Positions 42,786 to 52,619 are shown, numbered from the stretch's first letter. The stretch is 64,000 nucleotides of DNA from Litorimonas sp963972195 (GCA_963972195.1 CAXATH010000003.1:303314-367313); one strand, 5' to 3'. The notes: generated by a model from the letters alone, not told the origin. Numbers and translations: made by a program.

Positions 42786-43360
42786 TGACCTTCGCGCCCC
42801 TGACCACCATTACCTCCAAAACTCTCGTTCTTCCGGCGGCGAATATTGATACGGATCAAATCATTCCGGCGCGATTCCTCACCGTGACCTCCCGCGATGG
42901 GCTCGGCGAGCATGCCTTTAATGATTGGCGATATAAGGAGGACGGCTCCGAGACGGATCACATTCTTAATACGGACGACGCCAAGCAATGCGAAATTCTG
43001 ATCGGCGGACACAATTTCGGCTGCGGGTCGTCGCGCGAGCACGCCCCTTGGTCGCTCACCGATTATGGCTTCCGCGTCGTTATCAGCTCAGAAATTGCGG
43101 ATATTTTTCTTGGGAATTCTCTGAAAAACGGGCTGCTGCCGATTGTTATTGATGAGCGCGCACATGAGTGGCTGCTCGACAACCCAGGAGCGGATGTCAC
43201 CGTCGATCTCGAAAGCTGCGAGGTTCGTCTGCCGCGCAATGGCGGAACCTATAAATTTGAAATAGACGAGTTTTCGCGGCACTGCCTGATGCAGGGCGTT
43301 GACGAAATGGGATATCTGGAAATGCAGGCAGACGCGATTAATGCGTATGAGGCGAATTAA
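42785..43360 (+). CDS. leuD: 3-isopropylmalate dehydratase, small subunit
   Basis: The swivelling domain that completes the LeuCD enzyme. 191 residues. Seen: LPAANIDTDQIIPARFL at the N terminus and GHNFGCGSSREHAPWSL, the aconitase-family active-site loop. It overlaps leuC by one base and is directly followed by leuB with no gap. Confidence 0.96.
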   Translation: MTFAPLTTITSKTLVLPAANIDTDQIIPARFLTVTSRDGLGEHAFNDWRYKEDGSETDHILNTDDAKQCEILIGGHNFGCGSSREHAPWSLTDYGFRVVISSEIADIFLGNSLKNGLLPIVIDERAHEWLLDNPGADVTVDLESCEVRLPRNGGTYKFEIDEFSRHCLMQGVDEMGYLEMQADAINAYEAN

Positions 43361-44407
43361 ATGAATATCAATTTCACCTATATTCCCGGCGACGGGATCG
43401 GCCCGGAAGTCGGCGAAGCGGCCATGACCGTTTTGAAAGCGATGGCCGCAAAATTTGACCACTCTCTGGAGGGGGAGTTTCATCTGGTCGGCGGCGCGGC
43501 AATTGATGCAAAAGGTGAGCCCCTCCCTGCCGAGACCTTTGATTCCTGCAAACGCACAGGCGCCATTTTACTGGGCGCGGTTGGCGGGCCGAAATGGGAT
43601 CATCTCAAAGGCGCAGATCGTCCTGAACTCGGATCGTTGCTGCCGCTTCGAAAGAAGCTGAATCTTTATGCCAATATCCGCCCCTGCAAACCGTTTCCGC
43701 CTCTGATTGACAAAGCTCCGCTGAAACGCGAGCGGCTCGACGGCACCGATTTTGTCGTCATGCGCGAACTTACCGGCGGGATTTATTTCGGCGATAAGGG
43801 CCGCGACGAAGAAGGCGCCTTTGACGTTTGCCGTTATTCCATAGCTGAAGTCCGCCGCATTGCCATTAAAGCTTTTGACCTGGCCATGACGCGCAAAAAG
43901 AAAGTCACTTCTGTCGACAAATCCAATGTGCTGGAAACCTCCCGCCTCTGGCGCGAGGTCGTGATTGAGGTCGCTAAGAACTATCCCGAAGTTGAGCTGG
44001 AACACCTCCTCGTCGACGCGATGACCATGCACATGCTCACCCATGCTCAAGACTTTGATGTCATTCTGACGGAAAATATGTTCGGCGATATTTTAACGGA
44101 TGAAGCGTCCGTCCTCTGCGGGTCTATGGGCGTTATTCCGTCCGCCTCCCTGTCTGATGGAAAGACAGGCATGTATGAACCTATTCATGGCAGCGCGCCG
44201 GATATAGCCGGCCAAGGAAAAGCCAATCCTCTCGCCATGATATTGTCTGCCGCGTGGATGCTCCGCCTGTCTTTCGGTTTGGACAAAGAAGCCGCCGCCA
44301 TTGAGAGCGCCGTAGAGGCCGCGCTGGAAGCCGGGCAAACCACAGGCGATTTGGGCGGCAAACTTAGCACTTCAGATGTTGGAGACTGGATCGCACAAAA
44401 TGTCTAA
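43361..44407 (+). CDS. leuB: 3-isopropylmalate dehydrogenase
   Basis: NAD-dependent oxidative decarboxylation of isopropylmalate, the third step to leucine. 348 residues. Seen: PGDGIGPEV at the N terminus, GAVGGPKWD, the arginine-rich RELTGGIYFG substrate segment, and the NAD-binding region EPIHGSAPDIAGQGKANP. The gene starts on the base after the leuD stop and overlaps ilvA by 8 bases. Confidence 0.96.
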   Translation: MNINFTYIPGDGIGPEVGEAAMTVLKAMAAKFDHSLEGEFHLVGGAAIDAKGEPLPAETFDSCKRTGAILLGAVGGPKWDHLKGADRPELGSLLPLRKKLNLYANIRPCKPFPPLIDKAPLKRERLDGTDFVVMRELTGGIYFGDKGRDEEGAFDVCRYSIAEVRRIAIKAFDLAMTRKKKVTSVDKSNVLETSRLWREVVIEVAKNYPEVELEHLLVDAMTMHMLTHAQDFDVILTENMFGDILTDEASVLCGSMGVIPSASLSDGKTGMYEPIHGSAPDIAGQGKANPLAMILSAAWMLRLSFGLDKEAAAIESAVEAALEAGQTTGDLGGKLSTSDVGDWIAQNV

Positions 44408-45926
44408 AATCAATCTTCACGACCTCAAAGCCCGCATCGAAGCGGCCAATGTTTACGCACTGGCCAAACGAACGCCCTGCGAACTTGCGCCAAAACTCAG
44501 CTTGGAGCTGGAGCGCAATATCTGGCTGAAACGCGAAGACCTGCAGGATGTTTTCAGTTTCAAGATACGAGGCGCGACCAACCGAATTGCCGGACTGACG
44601 GATGAGGAGCGCGCTCGCGGCGTTTGCGCGGCCAGCGCCGGAAATCACGCCCAGGGCGTGGCGGCGGCCGGGGCCTATTACAATACAACCGCCGTCATTT
44701 TCATGCCGGTCACCACCCCGGCCATAAAAGTCGCAGCTGTGGAAAGTCACGGCGCGGAAACGCGGCTCGTCGGGGATAATTATGACGAAGCGTGCAAAGC
44801 GGCTCTGGACTACGCTAAAGAGACAGGGGCGGTTTTTATCCATCCTTTTGACGAAACAGATGTCATAGCAGGACAAGGCACGGTGGGCCGCGAAATTCTG
44901 GAACAGATGCCGAGAACGCCGGAGGCCGTCTATGTCTGCACAGGCGGCGGCGGACTGGTCTCGGGCATTGGCACATGGATAAAATCCGTCTCCCCGAACA
45001 CGCGCATTATTGCGGTGGAGCCGGAAGGCGCGCCGACCCTGGCAACCTCTTTGAAAGAAGGCACGCCGACGCCTCTGGAGAAAGTCGATAGTTTCGCCGA
45101 CGGGGTCGCTGTAAAACTCATCGGAACGAATACGCTGGAAATTGCCAAACAAGTCGTGGACGAAGTTATCCTCGTCTCCAATGATGAAATCTGCGCGGCG
45201 GTCAAAGATGTATTTGAGGCGACACGAACTGTGGTTGAGCCGGCAGGTGCCCTCGCCTTGGCGGGACTTATTAAACATGTCCGGGATGGCAAAGCGCCTG
45301 ACGGTGATTGCGTCGTGACGGTTTCGGGGGCCAACGTAAATTTCGACCGGATCGGTCATATGGTGGAACGTGCGGAACTTGGCGCGGGCGAGGAAATGCT
45401 TTTCGCCGCCGCCATCCCTGAACAGCCCGGCGCGTTTCTGAAATTCTGTAACGCGATGGACCGCCGCCCCGTGACGGAATTTAATTACCGTTACGCCGAG
45501 AGCGAAACCGCCCATGTCCTCGTCGGCATCAAAACCCGTGATCTGGACGAGCGGGCCAAAGTGATCTCCGACATGGCAAGTCATGATATAACCGTGACGG
45601 ATTTATCCCAGGACCGCCTCGCCAAACGGCATCTGCGTCATATGGTGGGCGGACGGGCGAGCGCCGATATACCCGAAGTGCTTTACCGCTTTGAGTTTCC
45701 CGAGCGCCCCGGTGCGCTGACGGATTTTTTGATCGCGCTGGACGCCCGCTGGAATATCAGCCTATTTCATTACCGTAATCATGGTGACTCTACGGGCCAT
45801 GTGCTTTGCGGATTTCAGGTGCCCAAAGGCGATGTTGACGCCCTTGAGGAAAGCCTCGCCAAGACGGGCTATCCCATGGCGGTGGAAACTGACAGCAAGG
45901 CCTATGAGTATTTTTTGAGGGCGTAA
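44400..45926 (+). CDS. ilvA: Biosynthetic threonine ammonia-lyase
   Basis: Deaminates threonine to 2-oxobutyrate, the entry to isoleucine. 508 residues from the ATG at 44400, which overlaps the leuB stop. PLP lysine lies in SFKIRGATNRI, the phosphate loop is TGGGGLVSGIG, and residues after about 330 hold two ACT-like regulatory domains (AAIPEQPGAFLKF and FEFPERPGALTDF), so isoleucine feedback is expected. It closes the operon. Confidence 0.95.
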   Translation: MSKINLHDLKARIEAANVYALAKRTPCELAPKLSLELERNIWLKREDLQDVFSFKIRGATNRIAGLTDEERARGVCAASAGNHAQGVAAAGAYYNTTAVIFMPVTTPAIKVAAVESHGAETRLVGDNYDEACKAALDYAKETGAVFIHPFDETDVIAGQGTVGREILEQMPRTPEAVYVCTGGGGLVSGIGTWIKSVSPNTRIIAVEPEGAPTLATSLKEGTPTPLEKVDSFADGVAVKLIGTNTLEIAKQVVDEVILVSNDEICAAVKDVFEATRTVVEPAGALALAGLIKHVRDGKAPDGDCVVTVSGANVNFDRIGHMVERAELGAGEEMLFAAAIPEQPGAFLKFCNAMDRRPVTEFNYRYAESETAHVLVGIKTRDLDERAKVISDMASHDITVTDLSQDRLAKRHLRHMVGGRASADIPEVLYRFEFPERPGALTDFLIALDARWNISLFHYRNHGDSTGHVLCGFQVPKGDVDALEESLAKTGYPMAVETDSKAYEYFLRA

Positions 45927-46011
45927 GTTACAGACCCTCAAAGAGAGAATGAACCTTTTCTCGCGATCCACGTTTAAGACTTAGTCAGCCTTTAAACCTC
46001 AGAGGATAAAC

Positions 46012-46662
46012 ATGATTAAGTTCACACAGGCAGCCTGGTTAGCGCTCGCTCTGCCCCTAATAGCTTGCAGTAATGACGCATCAGAGTCTGTTCCTGTCGG
46101 TGATGAGCCAGTGATTGAAGAATTAGTAACAGACGATTCGGAAACTGACGAGACAGAGGAGGCCGTATCCACGCCGGACGAAAACGAGCCTGACGCAAAC
46201 GGCTTTCAAAGCGCCTATTCCAATCTCAATTTGGAAAATTGCGAAATTATCGAGAGCAGCGCAGAAAGTGCCGATAAAACTTATCAATGTGATGGCTACC
46301 AAAATATGAATCTTTTCGTGCGCGACGGGGATGGCCGCTTCACCCTCTCCGCCGGACAGGCTCCGGATTTTCTTGTCGGGCGCCAGCCCTTTAATATGCC
46401 CGGAGGGAAAGTTGAATGGCGCCTGAAAGACGGCGAGCCTCACGCCCTTATTTACAGACTCAATTTTCAAGACCCAAAACCTGCCGGAGCGGGGGATGAT
46501 GTTTTAGTTGTGGCGAGTCTGCCGGCAGGCGGCCAAAGCGGCTGCGCACAAGCCTTGGTCAAACAGGGCCCGAACCAAACCAAGGCCGCCAGACGTTATG
46601 CTGATATGATTAATGAGGAATCGGACTGCCCGAACGAGCCTGCTATTATTAGCGCTGAGTAG
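46012..46662 (+). CDS. Lipoprotein of unknown function
   Basis: A 216-residue product with lipobox LIAC (Cys19), then an acidic, disordered linker of about 45 residues rich in Asp, Glu, Val and Thr, then a folded domain beginning FQSAYSNLNLENCEII. The domain has cysteines in ENCEII, YQCDGY, SGCAQA and SDCPNE, likely two disulfides. No family name known to me. It lies 85 bases after ilvA but has no evident metabolic link. Confidence 0.7.
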   Translation: MIKFTQAAWLALALPLIACSNDASESVPVGDEPVIEELVTDDSETDETEEAVSTPDENEPDANGFQSAYSNLNLENCEIIESSAESADKTYQCDGYQNMNLFVRDGDGRFTLSAGQAPDFLVGRQPFNMPGGKVEWRLKDGEPHALIYRLNFQDPKPAGAGDDVLVVASLPAGGQSGCAQALVKQGPNQTKAARRYADMINEESDCPNEPAIISAE

Positions 46663-46670
46663 ATAATATA

Positions 46671-47777
46671 TCAGGACGCCAGAACGCCGCTTTTGGCCAT
46701 GTAAATAAATTGCCCGGCGTCATTTAAGCGTCGGGTTACCAAACCGCGGTTTTTCAGACAGTTCAAATGCGCGACGCTTTCGCCAACCGCCATGATGCGG
46801 TTGCTGTCCGTAATTTCCCGGCGAAACAGAACGGAATAAACCTGCGTTGCCAATCGCGGTTTTTCGCAGAATTCCAGTAAGCGCTGTAGCGCTTTTTCGT
46901 GATGCTCTATGAGTTTATCCAAACGCTTATGCGCCCCGCGAAAGGGAATGCCATGGGCTGGGCCGATCAATGCATCCGCAGGCAATTCTAATTTCAAACG
47001 GTGACAGGACGAAATCCAATCTTCGAGCGGATTGCCTTCGGGCTCTGTCGGCCAAACGCTGACATTGGAGCTGATATTCGGCAGGAGTTGATCTCCGCTC
47101 AGGCAGAGATTCAGTTCGGGGCAAAAAAGACAGGCATGTTCCGGCGAGTGGCCGGAGCCGATAATGACCCGCCATTCCCGTCCGCCGATCTGGCCTAATT
47201 CGCCGTCCACAAGACGATCATAACTTTGCGGCAACTCGGTAATTGCTTTACCGAACCCCCCAAAACGCTGCTTGTAAAGCTCTAGCTGTGCATTCGTAAA
47301 ACCGGCTTTTTTATAAAAGCGCAAGCTTTCCGGCGGCGCGGCGCGGCCCGTATCCGACGCCATTAATCGGCAGAGGAAATATTCCCCCCGTGTCATCAAG
47401 AGAGGCGCTCCGAATTCCCGGCACATCCATCCGGCAAGGCCTGTATGATCTGGGTGAAGATGTGTGCAGATCACGCGGTTCACCGGGCGATCACCCATGA
47501 GCTCACGAAAATGTTTGCGCCAAATTTCTTTGCTGTCGCGATTACCGATACCTGTATCCACTACCACCCAACCATCGCCGTCACGCAGGGCCCAAAGATT
47601 GATATGATCCAGCCCCGTCATCGGCAGCGCAAACCGAAGCCAGAAAACACCCTCGGCAATTTCATGTACGTCGCCCGGTTGCGGCGTCTCGTCGGTGATA
47701 AACTCAAGTTTGGGAAGAGGAGAGCGATCGGGAACCATGGATTGGTCGGCAGGTTGTTTCACAGCAGATCTTGTCAT
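46671..47777 (-). CDS. Metallo-beta-lactamase-fold hydrolase with C-terminal winged helix
   Basis: A 368-residue protein. The metal-binding motif is THLHPDHTG (His106, His108, Asp110, His111), with the next ligand in GSGHSPEHACLF and a later CLSGDQLLPNI. The C-terminal 90 residues look like a small helical winged-helix add-on (VAHLNCLKNRGLVTRRLND). This arrangement is common among uncharacterised MBL hydrolases of alphaproteobacteria, related to glyoxalase II-like and beta-lactamase-2-like proteins. Substrate unknown. Convergent with the preceding lipoprotein gene, 8 bases apart. Confidence 0.86.
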   Translation of the reverse strand: MTRSAVKQPADQSMVPDRSPLPKLEFITDETPQPGDVHEIAEGVFWLRFALPMTGLDHINLWALRDGDGWVVVDTGIGNRDSKEIWRKHFRELMGDRPVNRVICTHLHPDHTGLAGWMCREFGAPLLMTRGEYFLCRLMASDTGRAAPPESLRFYKKAGFTNAQLELYKQRFGGFGKAITELPQSYDRLVDGELGQIGGREWRVIIGSGHSPEHACLFCPELNLCLSGDQLLPNISSNVSVWPTEPEGNPLEDWISSCHRLKLELPADALIGPAHGIPFRGAHKRLDKLIEHHEKALQRLLEFCEKPRLATQVYSVLFRREITDSNRIMAVGESVAHLNCLKNRGLVTRRLNDAGQFIYMAKSGVLAS

Positions 47778-48033
47778 AGCCCATCATACGCCAAACAGGA
47801 TCAAAAGCCACATGACATTGCGCATAGTCTACATGTTTCAATGAAAGCTGACGCTCTAGCGACTTACGAAAATGGGGGAAGAGAATGTGCCTCTGACCAC
47901 ACGGGGCGCAATGGTGGCCAGAGGCGAAGGTTGAAAACCCGAAGGTCTTCACCTCTGCCTCTATATGGCGGCGCCTTGAAATTGTCACGTCATAAAAACG
48001 TGATTTACTGTGAACTTCAATAGTTGTTGGGGA

Positions 48034-48645
48034 TTAATCGGCCCACAGGCTGACTTTGGCGTTCATATCCGGGCGGTTTCGGGGAGTAGCAGGCATGTCT
48101 GGCGTGCCAATATATATGTAACCGGCAAGGCGTTCATCCTCGGAAAGACCTAAAGCTTTATTCACCGCTTTGTCATAAGCATACCATTCGGTGAGCCACT
48201 GCGCGCCGAATCCATGTGCTTGCGCAGCCAGACAAAGGTTGAAGCAAACGGCTCCGGCGGACAGCTCCTGCTCCCATTGCGGCGTGCCGCGCGGGCAATC
48301 CACCGGAGAGGAAATGACGGCAATCACAACAGGCGCGCGCAAGAATCTCTCGCCCTCAAACATCGCCCGGTCTTCCGGCATGTCAGGATTATTGCGGATA
48401 AAAGCAGAGGCAATATGACGCCCGAACCGCGCGCGGGCCTCTCCCGTGAAGGAAACAAAGCGCCAGGGCTCCAATTTACGGTGGTCCGGCACGCGCGCGG
48501 CAATCTCGAGCATTTTGCCGAGCTGCTCCTCCGTCGGACCCGGGTCTTTCATGACCTTGGCCAGGTTAGAGCGGCGGGTCTCGAGAAATTCGATCATGTC
48601 TGGTTTTTCAGTTGGAAAAGGAAATGTTTCGATTGTGTCTGTCAT
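48034..48645 (-). CDS. Nitroreductase-family flavoprotein (YdjA-like)
   Basis: A 203-residue FMN enzyme. Family features: FLETRRSNLAKVM, PDHRKLEPWRFVSFTG (FMN-phosphate and substrate segments), FNLCLAAQAHGFGAQWLTEW and the final YIYIGTP. The Pro-Asp-His-Arg variant puts it in the YdjA-like subgroup. It probably reduces quinones or nitro compounds with NAD(P)H; the natural substrate is unknown. It diverges from the DUF1801 gene, 27 bases between starts. Confidence 0.88.
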   Translation of the reverse strand: MTDTIETFPFPTEKPDMIEFLETRRSNLAKVMKDPGPTEEQLGKMLEIAARVPDHRKLEPWRFVSFTGEARARFGRHIASAFIRNNPDMPEDRAMFEGERFLRAPVVIAVISSPVDCPRGTPQWEQELSAGAVCFNLCLAAQAHGFGAQWLTEWYAYDKAVNKALGLSEDERLAGYIYIGTPDMPATPRNRPDMNAKVSLWAD

Positions 48646-48672
48646 TTATCGGTCCTGAGATTAAGATAAAGC

Positions 48673-49098
48673 ATGATTAGTCTTTCCCCTGATATAACAC
48701 CCGAACTCGCCTCTGTCATAAAAAGCTACCCGCAATCCGCCCGGCTCTACGCTGAATACCTTCGAAAATTGATTTATAAAATTGCGTCCGGTGATGCTGA
48801 TATTGGCCAAATTACGGAGACACTGAAATGGGGAGAACCTGCCTTTCTAACGTCCAAACCTAAAAGCGGCACAACGCTTCGCTTTGATTGGAAAGAGAGC
48901 CGACCGGATAAAATCGGTTTGTTTGTTCACTGCAATACCGCGCTCATCCAGACACTTCGGGATATGTTTGGCAACGTCTTGGAATTTGAGGGAAACCGGG
49001 CCATTTGGCTTGACCTGAAAGCCCCGCCCCCTGAAGATATTCTGACAGTTTGCATTGGTAAAATTCTTACCTACCATTTGAATAAAGGGTCATCATGA
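48673..49098 (+). CDS. DUF1801-domain protein
   Basis: A 141-residue cytoplasmic protein. ITETLKWGEPAFLTSKPK then GTTLRFDWK and the C-terminal IWLDLKAPPPEDIL match the DUF1801 (YdhG/YjbR-superfamily) pattern. No biochemical function is known for this branch. Its stop overlaps the start of the RidA-like gene (ATGA), so the two are translated together. Confidence 0.8.
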   Translation: MISLSPDITPELASVIKSYPQSARLYAEYLRKLIYKIASGDADIGQITETLKWGEPAFLTSKPKSGTTLRFDWKESRPDKIGLFVHCNTALIQTLRDMFGNVLEFEGNRAIWLDLKAPPPEDILTVCIGKILTYHLNKGSS

Positions 49099-49580
49099 CA
49101 TCAGAAAACACAATGTCCCATGAAGACAAGCTCGCGGATCTGGGGCTGAGCCTGCCCGAGGCGGCGTCGCCTGTGGCTAATTACGTGCCTTTCGTCATCA
49201 GCGGCAATCTCGTTTTTATTTCGGGTCAGATTTCCAAAATCGGAGACAACGCGATAGGCGGGAGGCTCGGCGAAGAGCTCACGGTAGAAGAAGGACAGGA
49301 AGCCGCGCGTCTCTCTGCGCTAAACCTCATTGCCCAGATGAAAGCTGCCTGCGGGGGAGACCTCTCCCGGGTCAAACGCATCGTCAAACTCGGCGGATTT
49401 GTTCAAGCGGCGCCGAATGCCACACAAGCCGATATCCCGAAAGTTATTAATGGCTGTTCCGATTTGATGGTGGACGTCTTTGGCGACGCCGGACGCCACG
49501 CCCGTTTCGCGGTTAGCGCGCCGAGCCTGCCGCTGGATGTGGCGGTGGAAATCGACGCGGTGGTAGAAATAGATAATTAG
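49095..49580 (+). CDS. RidA/YjgF-family protein
   Basis: A 161-residue member of the RidA family, which hydrolyses reactive enamine/imine intermediates such as those made by threonine dehydratase. Seen: VFISGQISK, AALNLIAQMK-like helix, VKLGGFVQAAP, and GRHARFAVSAPSLPLDVAVE, where the conserved Arg that binds the substrate carboxylate is kept. It is longer than canonical RidA (about 128) and belongs to the larger-variant group. It overlaps the DUF1801 gene by 4 bases. Confidence 0.88.
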   Translation: MTSENTMSHEDKLADLGLSLPEAASPVANYVPFVISGNLVFISGQISKIGDNAIGGRLGEELTVEEGQEAARLSALNLIAQMKAACGGDLSRVKRIVKLGGFVQAAPNATQADIPKVINGCSDLMVDVFGDAGRHARFAVSAPSLPLDVAVEIDAVVEIDN

Positions 49581-49596
49581 GGGTCAGTTATTAGTC

Positions 49597-49642
49597 GCAG
49601 TAAGCAGGGACAATTATCAGCTGCTCACTGCTCACTGCTCAC
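49597..49642. repeat. 7-bp tandem repeat and hairpin between convergent genes
   Basis: TGCTCAC occurs three times in tandem at 49622-49642. The first copy also pairs with GCAGTAAGCAG at 49597-49607 to give an 11-bp stem with one G-T pair. It sits between the RidA-like gene and lysC and may act in termination or simply be a variable repeat. Confidence 0.6.
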
Positions 49643-49653
49643 TGATCTCTTAA

Positions 49654-50940
49654 TCAAGGCGCGCTGACCTTCAGCTTTGCCGCCTGATCCAGTTCAAAGG
49701 CGCTATGTAGGGCCCGGACAGCGAGCTCTGTATATTCCGCGTCAATCAGAACGGAGATTTTAATCTCTGACGTGGCGATAACTTTGACATTGATATTACG
49801 CTTAGCAAGAGCTTCGAACATTGTCTGCGCCACGCCGGTGTGAGAACGCATTCCAATACCGACGACAGAGACTTTGGTGACATCGGAGTCGGATTTAACG
49901 CCCTCAAACCCGATTGAGTCTTTGGACTTTTCCAGCGCCGCCAGAGCTTTTTCAAGATCCCGCTTGCCCACCGTATAGGTCAGGTTCGCGGCCCGGTCAC
50001 TTTTGGAGATACCCTGAACAATCATGTCTACGATAACATTGGCTTCGGCCATCGCCTTACAGACTTTGGCCACCATGCCGGGTTGATCCTTCAGGCGCAG
50101 TAAGGTGATTTGTGCTTCATCGCGTGAATAGGCCACGCCGCTGACTACTCGTTCTTCCATGGTTTCGTCCTCATGACAGACTAGGGTTCCGGGGTTTTCC
50201 TCACCCTCTGCTGCCATACTGGTCAGCACACGGATTGGAAGATTATAATTCATAGCCAGTTCGACAGACCGGGTCTGCAAAACTTTCGCGCCGAGGCTGG
50301 CCAGTTCAAGCATTTCTTCAAAGGCAATTCGGTTGAGACGCCGCGCATCTTTGGCAATTCGGGGGTCGGTTGTGTAAATGCCGTCGACATCGGTATAGAT
50401 ATCGCACCGGTCTGCCTTCAGCGCGACCGCCAGAGCTACGGCCGAAGTATCGGATCCGCCGCGTCCTAAAGTCGAAATCCGTCTTTGTTCATTGACGCCC
50501 TGAAATCCGGCAACGACCGCAATATTGCCGTCCGCCAGAGACGGCCCAATGGCAGAGCTTTCGATCTCGGCAATCCGCGCCATGGAATGGGCCATGTCGG
50601 TGCGAAGCGGGATTTGCCATCCGAGCCAGCTTCGCGCGCGAAGCCCCCGGCGGCGCAAGGCAATGGCAAGAAGTCCGGAGGTTACCTGCTCTCCGCTCGC
50701 AACAATCGAATCATATTCATCCTCTATCGCCTCGCCCCATTTTTTCCCGTCCGGACCGGCATCGGCGTCCAGTTCATCCACTAGAGCGACCAATCGGTTC
50801 GTTTCTCCGCTCATCGCCGACACGACGACCGCGACTTCATTACCGCCTTTGGCCTCTTTCTCGACAAGAGAGGCGACATGCCGGATACGTTCCAGATTGG
50901 CGACAGATGTGCCGCCGAATTTCATGACAATACGGGCCAT
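49654..50940 (-). CDS. lysC: Aspartate kinase
   Basis: Phosphorylates aspartate, the first step to lysine, threonine and methionine. 428 residues. The N-terminal kinase signature is MKFGGTSVANLERI; GRGGSDTSAVALAVAL is the aspartate-binding loop; two ACT domains follow after about residue 260 (LKDQPGMVAKVCKAM and VSVVGIGMRSHTGVAQTMF), so feedback by lysine and/or threonine is expected. Its place near ubiG is conserved in alphaproteobacteria. Confidence 0.96.
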   Translation of the reverse strand: MARIVMKFGGTSVANLERIRHVASLVEKEAKGGNEVAVVVSAMSGETNRLVALVDELDADAGPDGKKWGEAIEDEYDSIVASGEQVTSGLLAIALRRRGLRARSWLGWQIPLRTDMAHSMARIAEIESSAIGPSLADGNIAVVAGFQGVNEQRRISTLGRGGSDTSAVALAVALKADRCDIYTDVDGIYTTDPRIAKDARRLNRIAFEEMLELASLGAKVLQTRSVELAMNYNLPIRVLTSMAAEGEENPGTLVCHEDETMEERVVSGVAYSRDEAQITLLRLKDQPGMVAKVCKAMAEANVIVDMIVQGISKSDRAANLTYTVGKRDLEKALAALEKSKDSIGFEGVKSDSDVTKVSVVGIGMRSHTGVAQTMFEALAKRNINVKVIATSEIKISVLIDAEYTELAVRALHSAFELDQAAKLKVSAP

Positions 50941-51137
50941 TGGATATTTCGCATTAAACCTTGTTTTAAATCAGCGGCGTTGTGGCGCGGATGCGCCCTT
51001 TTTTCAACTCAAATCAGCGAAATTATTCCGGCTTAAGGGCTGTTTTTTGCTTTTTCAGGCAAGTTTTTCTAATTCACCGGGTCAAAATGGGTTAAACTGT
51101 TTCAAACTTCGGCGAACCCTCATTCAAGGATCAAAAA

Positions 51138-51821
51138 TTGATATCCCGAAAAGCGCTTCTTTTACGCCTCGCCCTTATTTGCAGTCTCTATTTCGGCCTT
51201 TTATATTTTGGCGGGATCTGGGGATGGCGTCTGCTTTACCCCATTCGATTATTCGTAACATTTTTGCACGAATTTGGTCATGCTTTTGGCGCGCTCATAA
51301 GCGGCGGGTCTGTCGAGTATATCCGGATCAACCCGGATAGCGGCGGCCTGACCGTGACGCGCGGCGGATCGCAATCTCTCATCATTCTGGGCGGTTACCT
51401 TGGCAGCGTCTTTTTCGGCAACATTTTAGTCTTCATTGGGGCTGCGAGACCTAAATGGATTAAACCCACTTTGGGCATTATTATTATCCTAATGGTCTTC
51501 GCCGGCATTATATGGTTCAACTCGGTTTTCACCTTTTTAATTTTGGTGATCTTCGCTTCCTTGTTGTATTTCGCCGGGTTCAAAACGCGTCATGGGCGGG
51601 AATGCCTTCTTGGGCTTGGTGTGCTCAGCCTCCTTTATATCCTGCAAGACACCGCTCATGGCCCGTCGTCTGACTTACAAGCCTTCGAATTGGAAATCGG
51701 TCTGTTTCCGGCCGGGGTCTGGATGGTTTTGTGGCTCTGCGTCGCCCTGTCGTTCGCCGCTTTAAACCTAAAATTTCTCTTAAGCTCGCCTAAGTCGCCT
51801 AAGTCGCCTGAGAAGAATTGA
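51138..51821 (+). CDS. M50B-type membrane metallopeptidase-like protein
   Basis: A 227-residue membrane protein with six or so helices. The zinc motif HEFGH is at 44-48 in FLHEFGHAFGALISGG, matching the M50B peptidase-like family. A second conserved Asp region typical of site-2 proteases is not obvious, so it may be a reduced protease. The start is a TTG at 51138 with AAGGA eight bases upstream; no ATG is available. The tail has a threefold S-P-K repeat from a 9-bp DNA repeat. Substrate unknown. Confidence 0.75.
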   Translation: MISRKALLLRLALICSLYFGLLYFGGIWGWRLLYPIRLFVTFLHEFGHAFGALISGGSVEYIRINPDSGGLTVTRGGSQSLIILGGYLGSVFFGNILVFIGAARPKWIKPTLGIIIILMVFAGIIWFNSVFTFLILVIFASLLYFAGFKTRHGRECLLGLGVLSLLYILQDTAHGPSSDLQAFELEIGLFPAGVWMVLWLCVALSFAALNLKFLLSSPKSPKSPEKN

Positions 51822-51894
51822 AACCAACCGTCTTTATTCGACGTTTGTCAAACATCTCCGAAATTAATTCGGGGACTTTTGCATTGGAAATAAC

Positions 51895-52536
51895 ATGTCC
51901 CAGACCAAAAACTTAACGCTAATAAGTACTTTTATTCTCTCTGCCGCCCTGCTTGGCTGCAATAACAATTCCGATCCTGTGCCGGATCCTATGGAGCCGC
52001 AGACGTCAGACGTAACGGAGATGGGCGACACTCAAATGGAAACGGATTCCCTTCAGGACATGGCCAGAGCCGACACCGCCATGGCTCAAACCCCGGTGTC
52101 TTCTGATATGAGCGACAACCTTGTCCTGACCAAAGATGGATATGGAAGCTATATAATTGGCGACACGCTCGCAGAGACCGGCCTTGTTTTAGGCACAAAT
52201 GTACCGGAGCAAGGAAATTGTCTCTATGCCACAAACGGCGAAGACCGAGACGTGTTGTTTATGTTGATTGATGAAAAACTTGCACGAATTGATGTGATGG
52301 AAGGCGACTTGTCCATGCCAACTGGCGTGGGCCTTGGGTCTTCAGGCGACGATGTTAAATCTGCTTATGCGGGTAAATTGGTCGTCACCCCTGGAAAATA
52401 TGAACCTACCTTGGAAGATTACACTGTGACATTTTCCGAGACTCGCGGCGCGGTTTTCCAAGTGCAAAACGACAAGGTGCAAAATTACCGCGTCGGCCAA
52501 TTTCCCCAGGTTGGCTGGGTCGAGGGATGTTTATAG
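51895..52536 (+). CDS. Lipoprotein of unknown function with Met-rich linker
   Basis: A 213-residue product with lipobox LLGC (Cys22), then a disordered stretch of about 50 residues rich in Asp, Thr, Ser, Pro and methionine (seven Met), then a domain starting DGYGSYIIGDTL. That domain resembles a beta-rich 'GLxxG' type found after the linker in other lipoproteins, with paired cysteines in GNCLYA and VEGCL. No family name. The Met-rich acidic linker resembles that of MsrA at 27.5 kb. Confidence 0.68.
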   Translation: MSQTKNLTLISTFILSAALLGCNNNSDPVPDPMEPQTSDVTEMGDTQMETDSLQDMARADTAMAQTPVSSDMSDNLVLTKDGYGSYIIGDTLAETGLVLGTNVPEQGNCLYATNGEDRDVLFMLIDEKLARIDVMEGDLSMPTGVGLGSSGDDVKSAYAGKLVVTPGKYEPTLEDYTVTFSETRGAVFQVQNDKVQNYRVGQFPQVGWVEGCL

Positions 52537-52619
52537 CCTTCAATATTCGCGTCAGTTAGTCTCACACATAGCGAGGTCTTTTGCTTACTTTAACGATGTC
52601 TTTAAGATAAAGTAAGCTC

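Noticed and set aside
47704..47988. Minus-strand ORF of 94 codons upstream of the MBL-fold hydrolase
   Set aside because: It starts with GTG without a ribosome binding site, overlaps the hydrolase start in another frame and has no recognisable domain.
50984..51004. Terminator-like GGCGC/GCGCC stem with CTTTTTT between lysC and the M50B gene
   Set aside because: The stem is only 5 bp and no plus-strand transcript upstream is evident; too weak to list as a feature.
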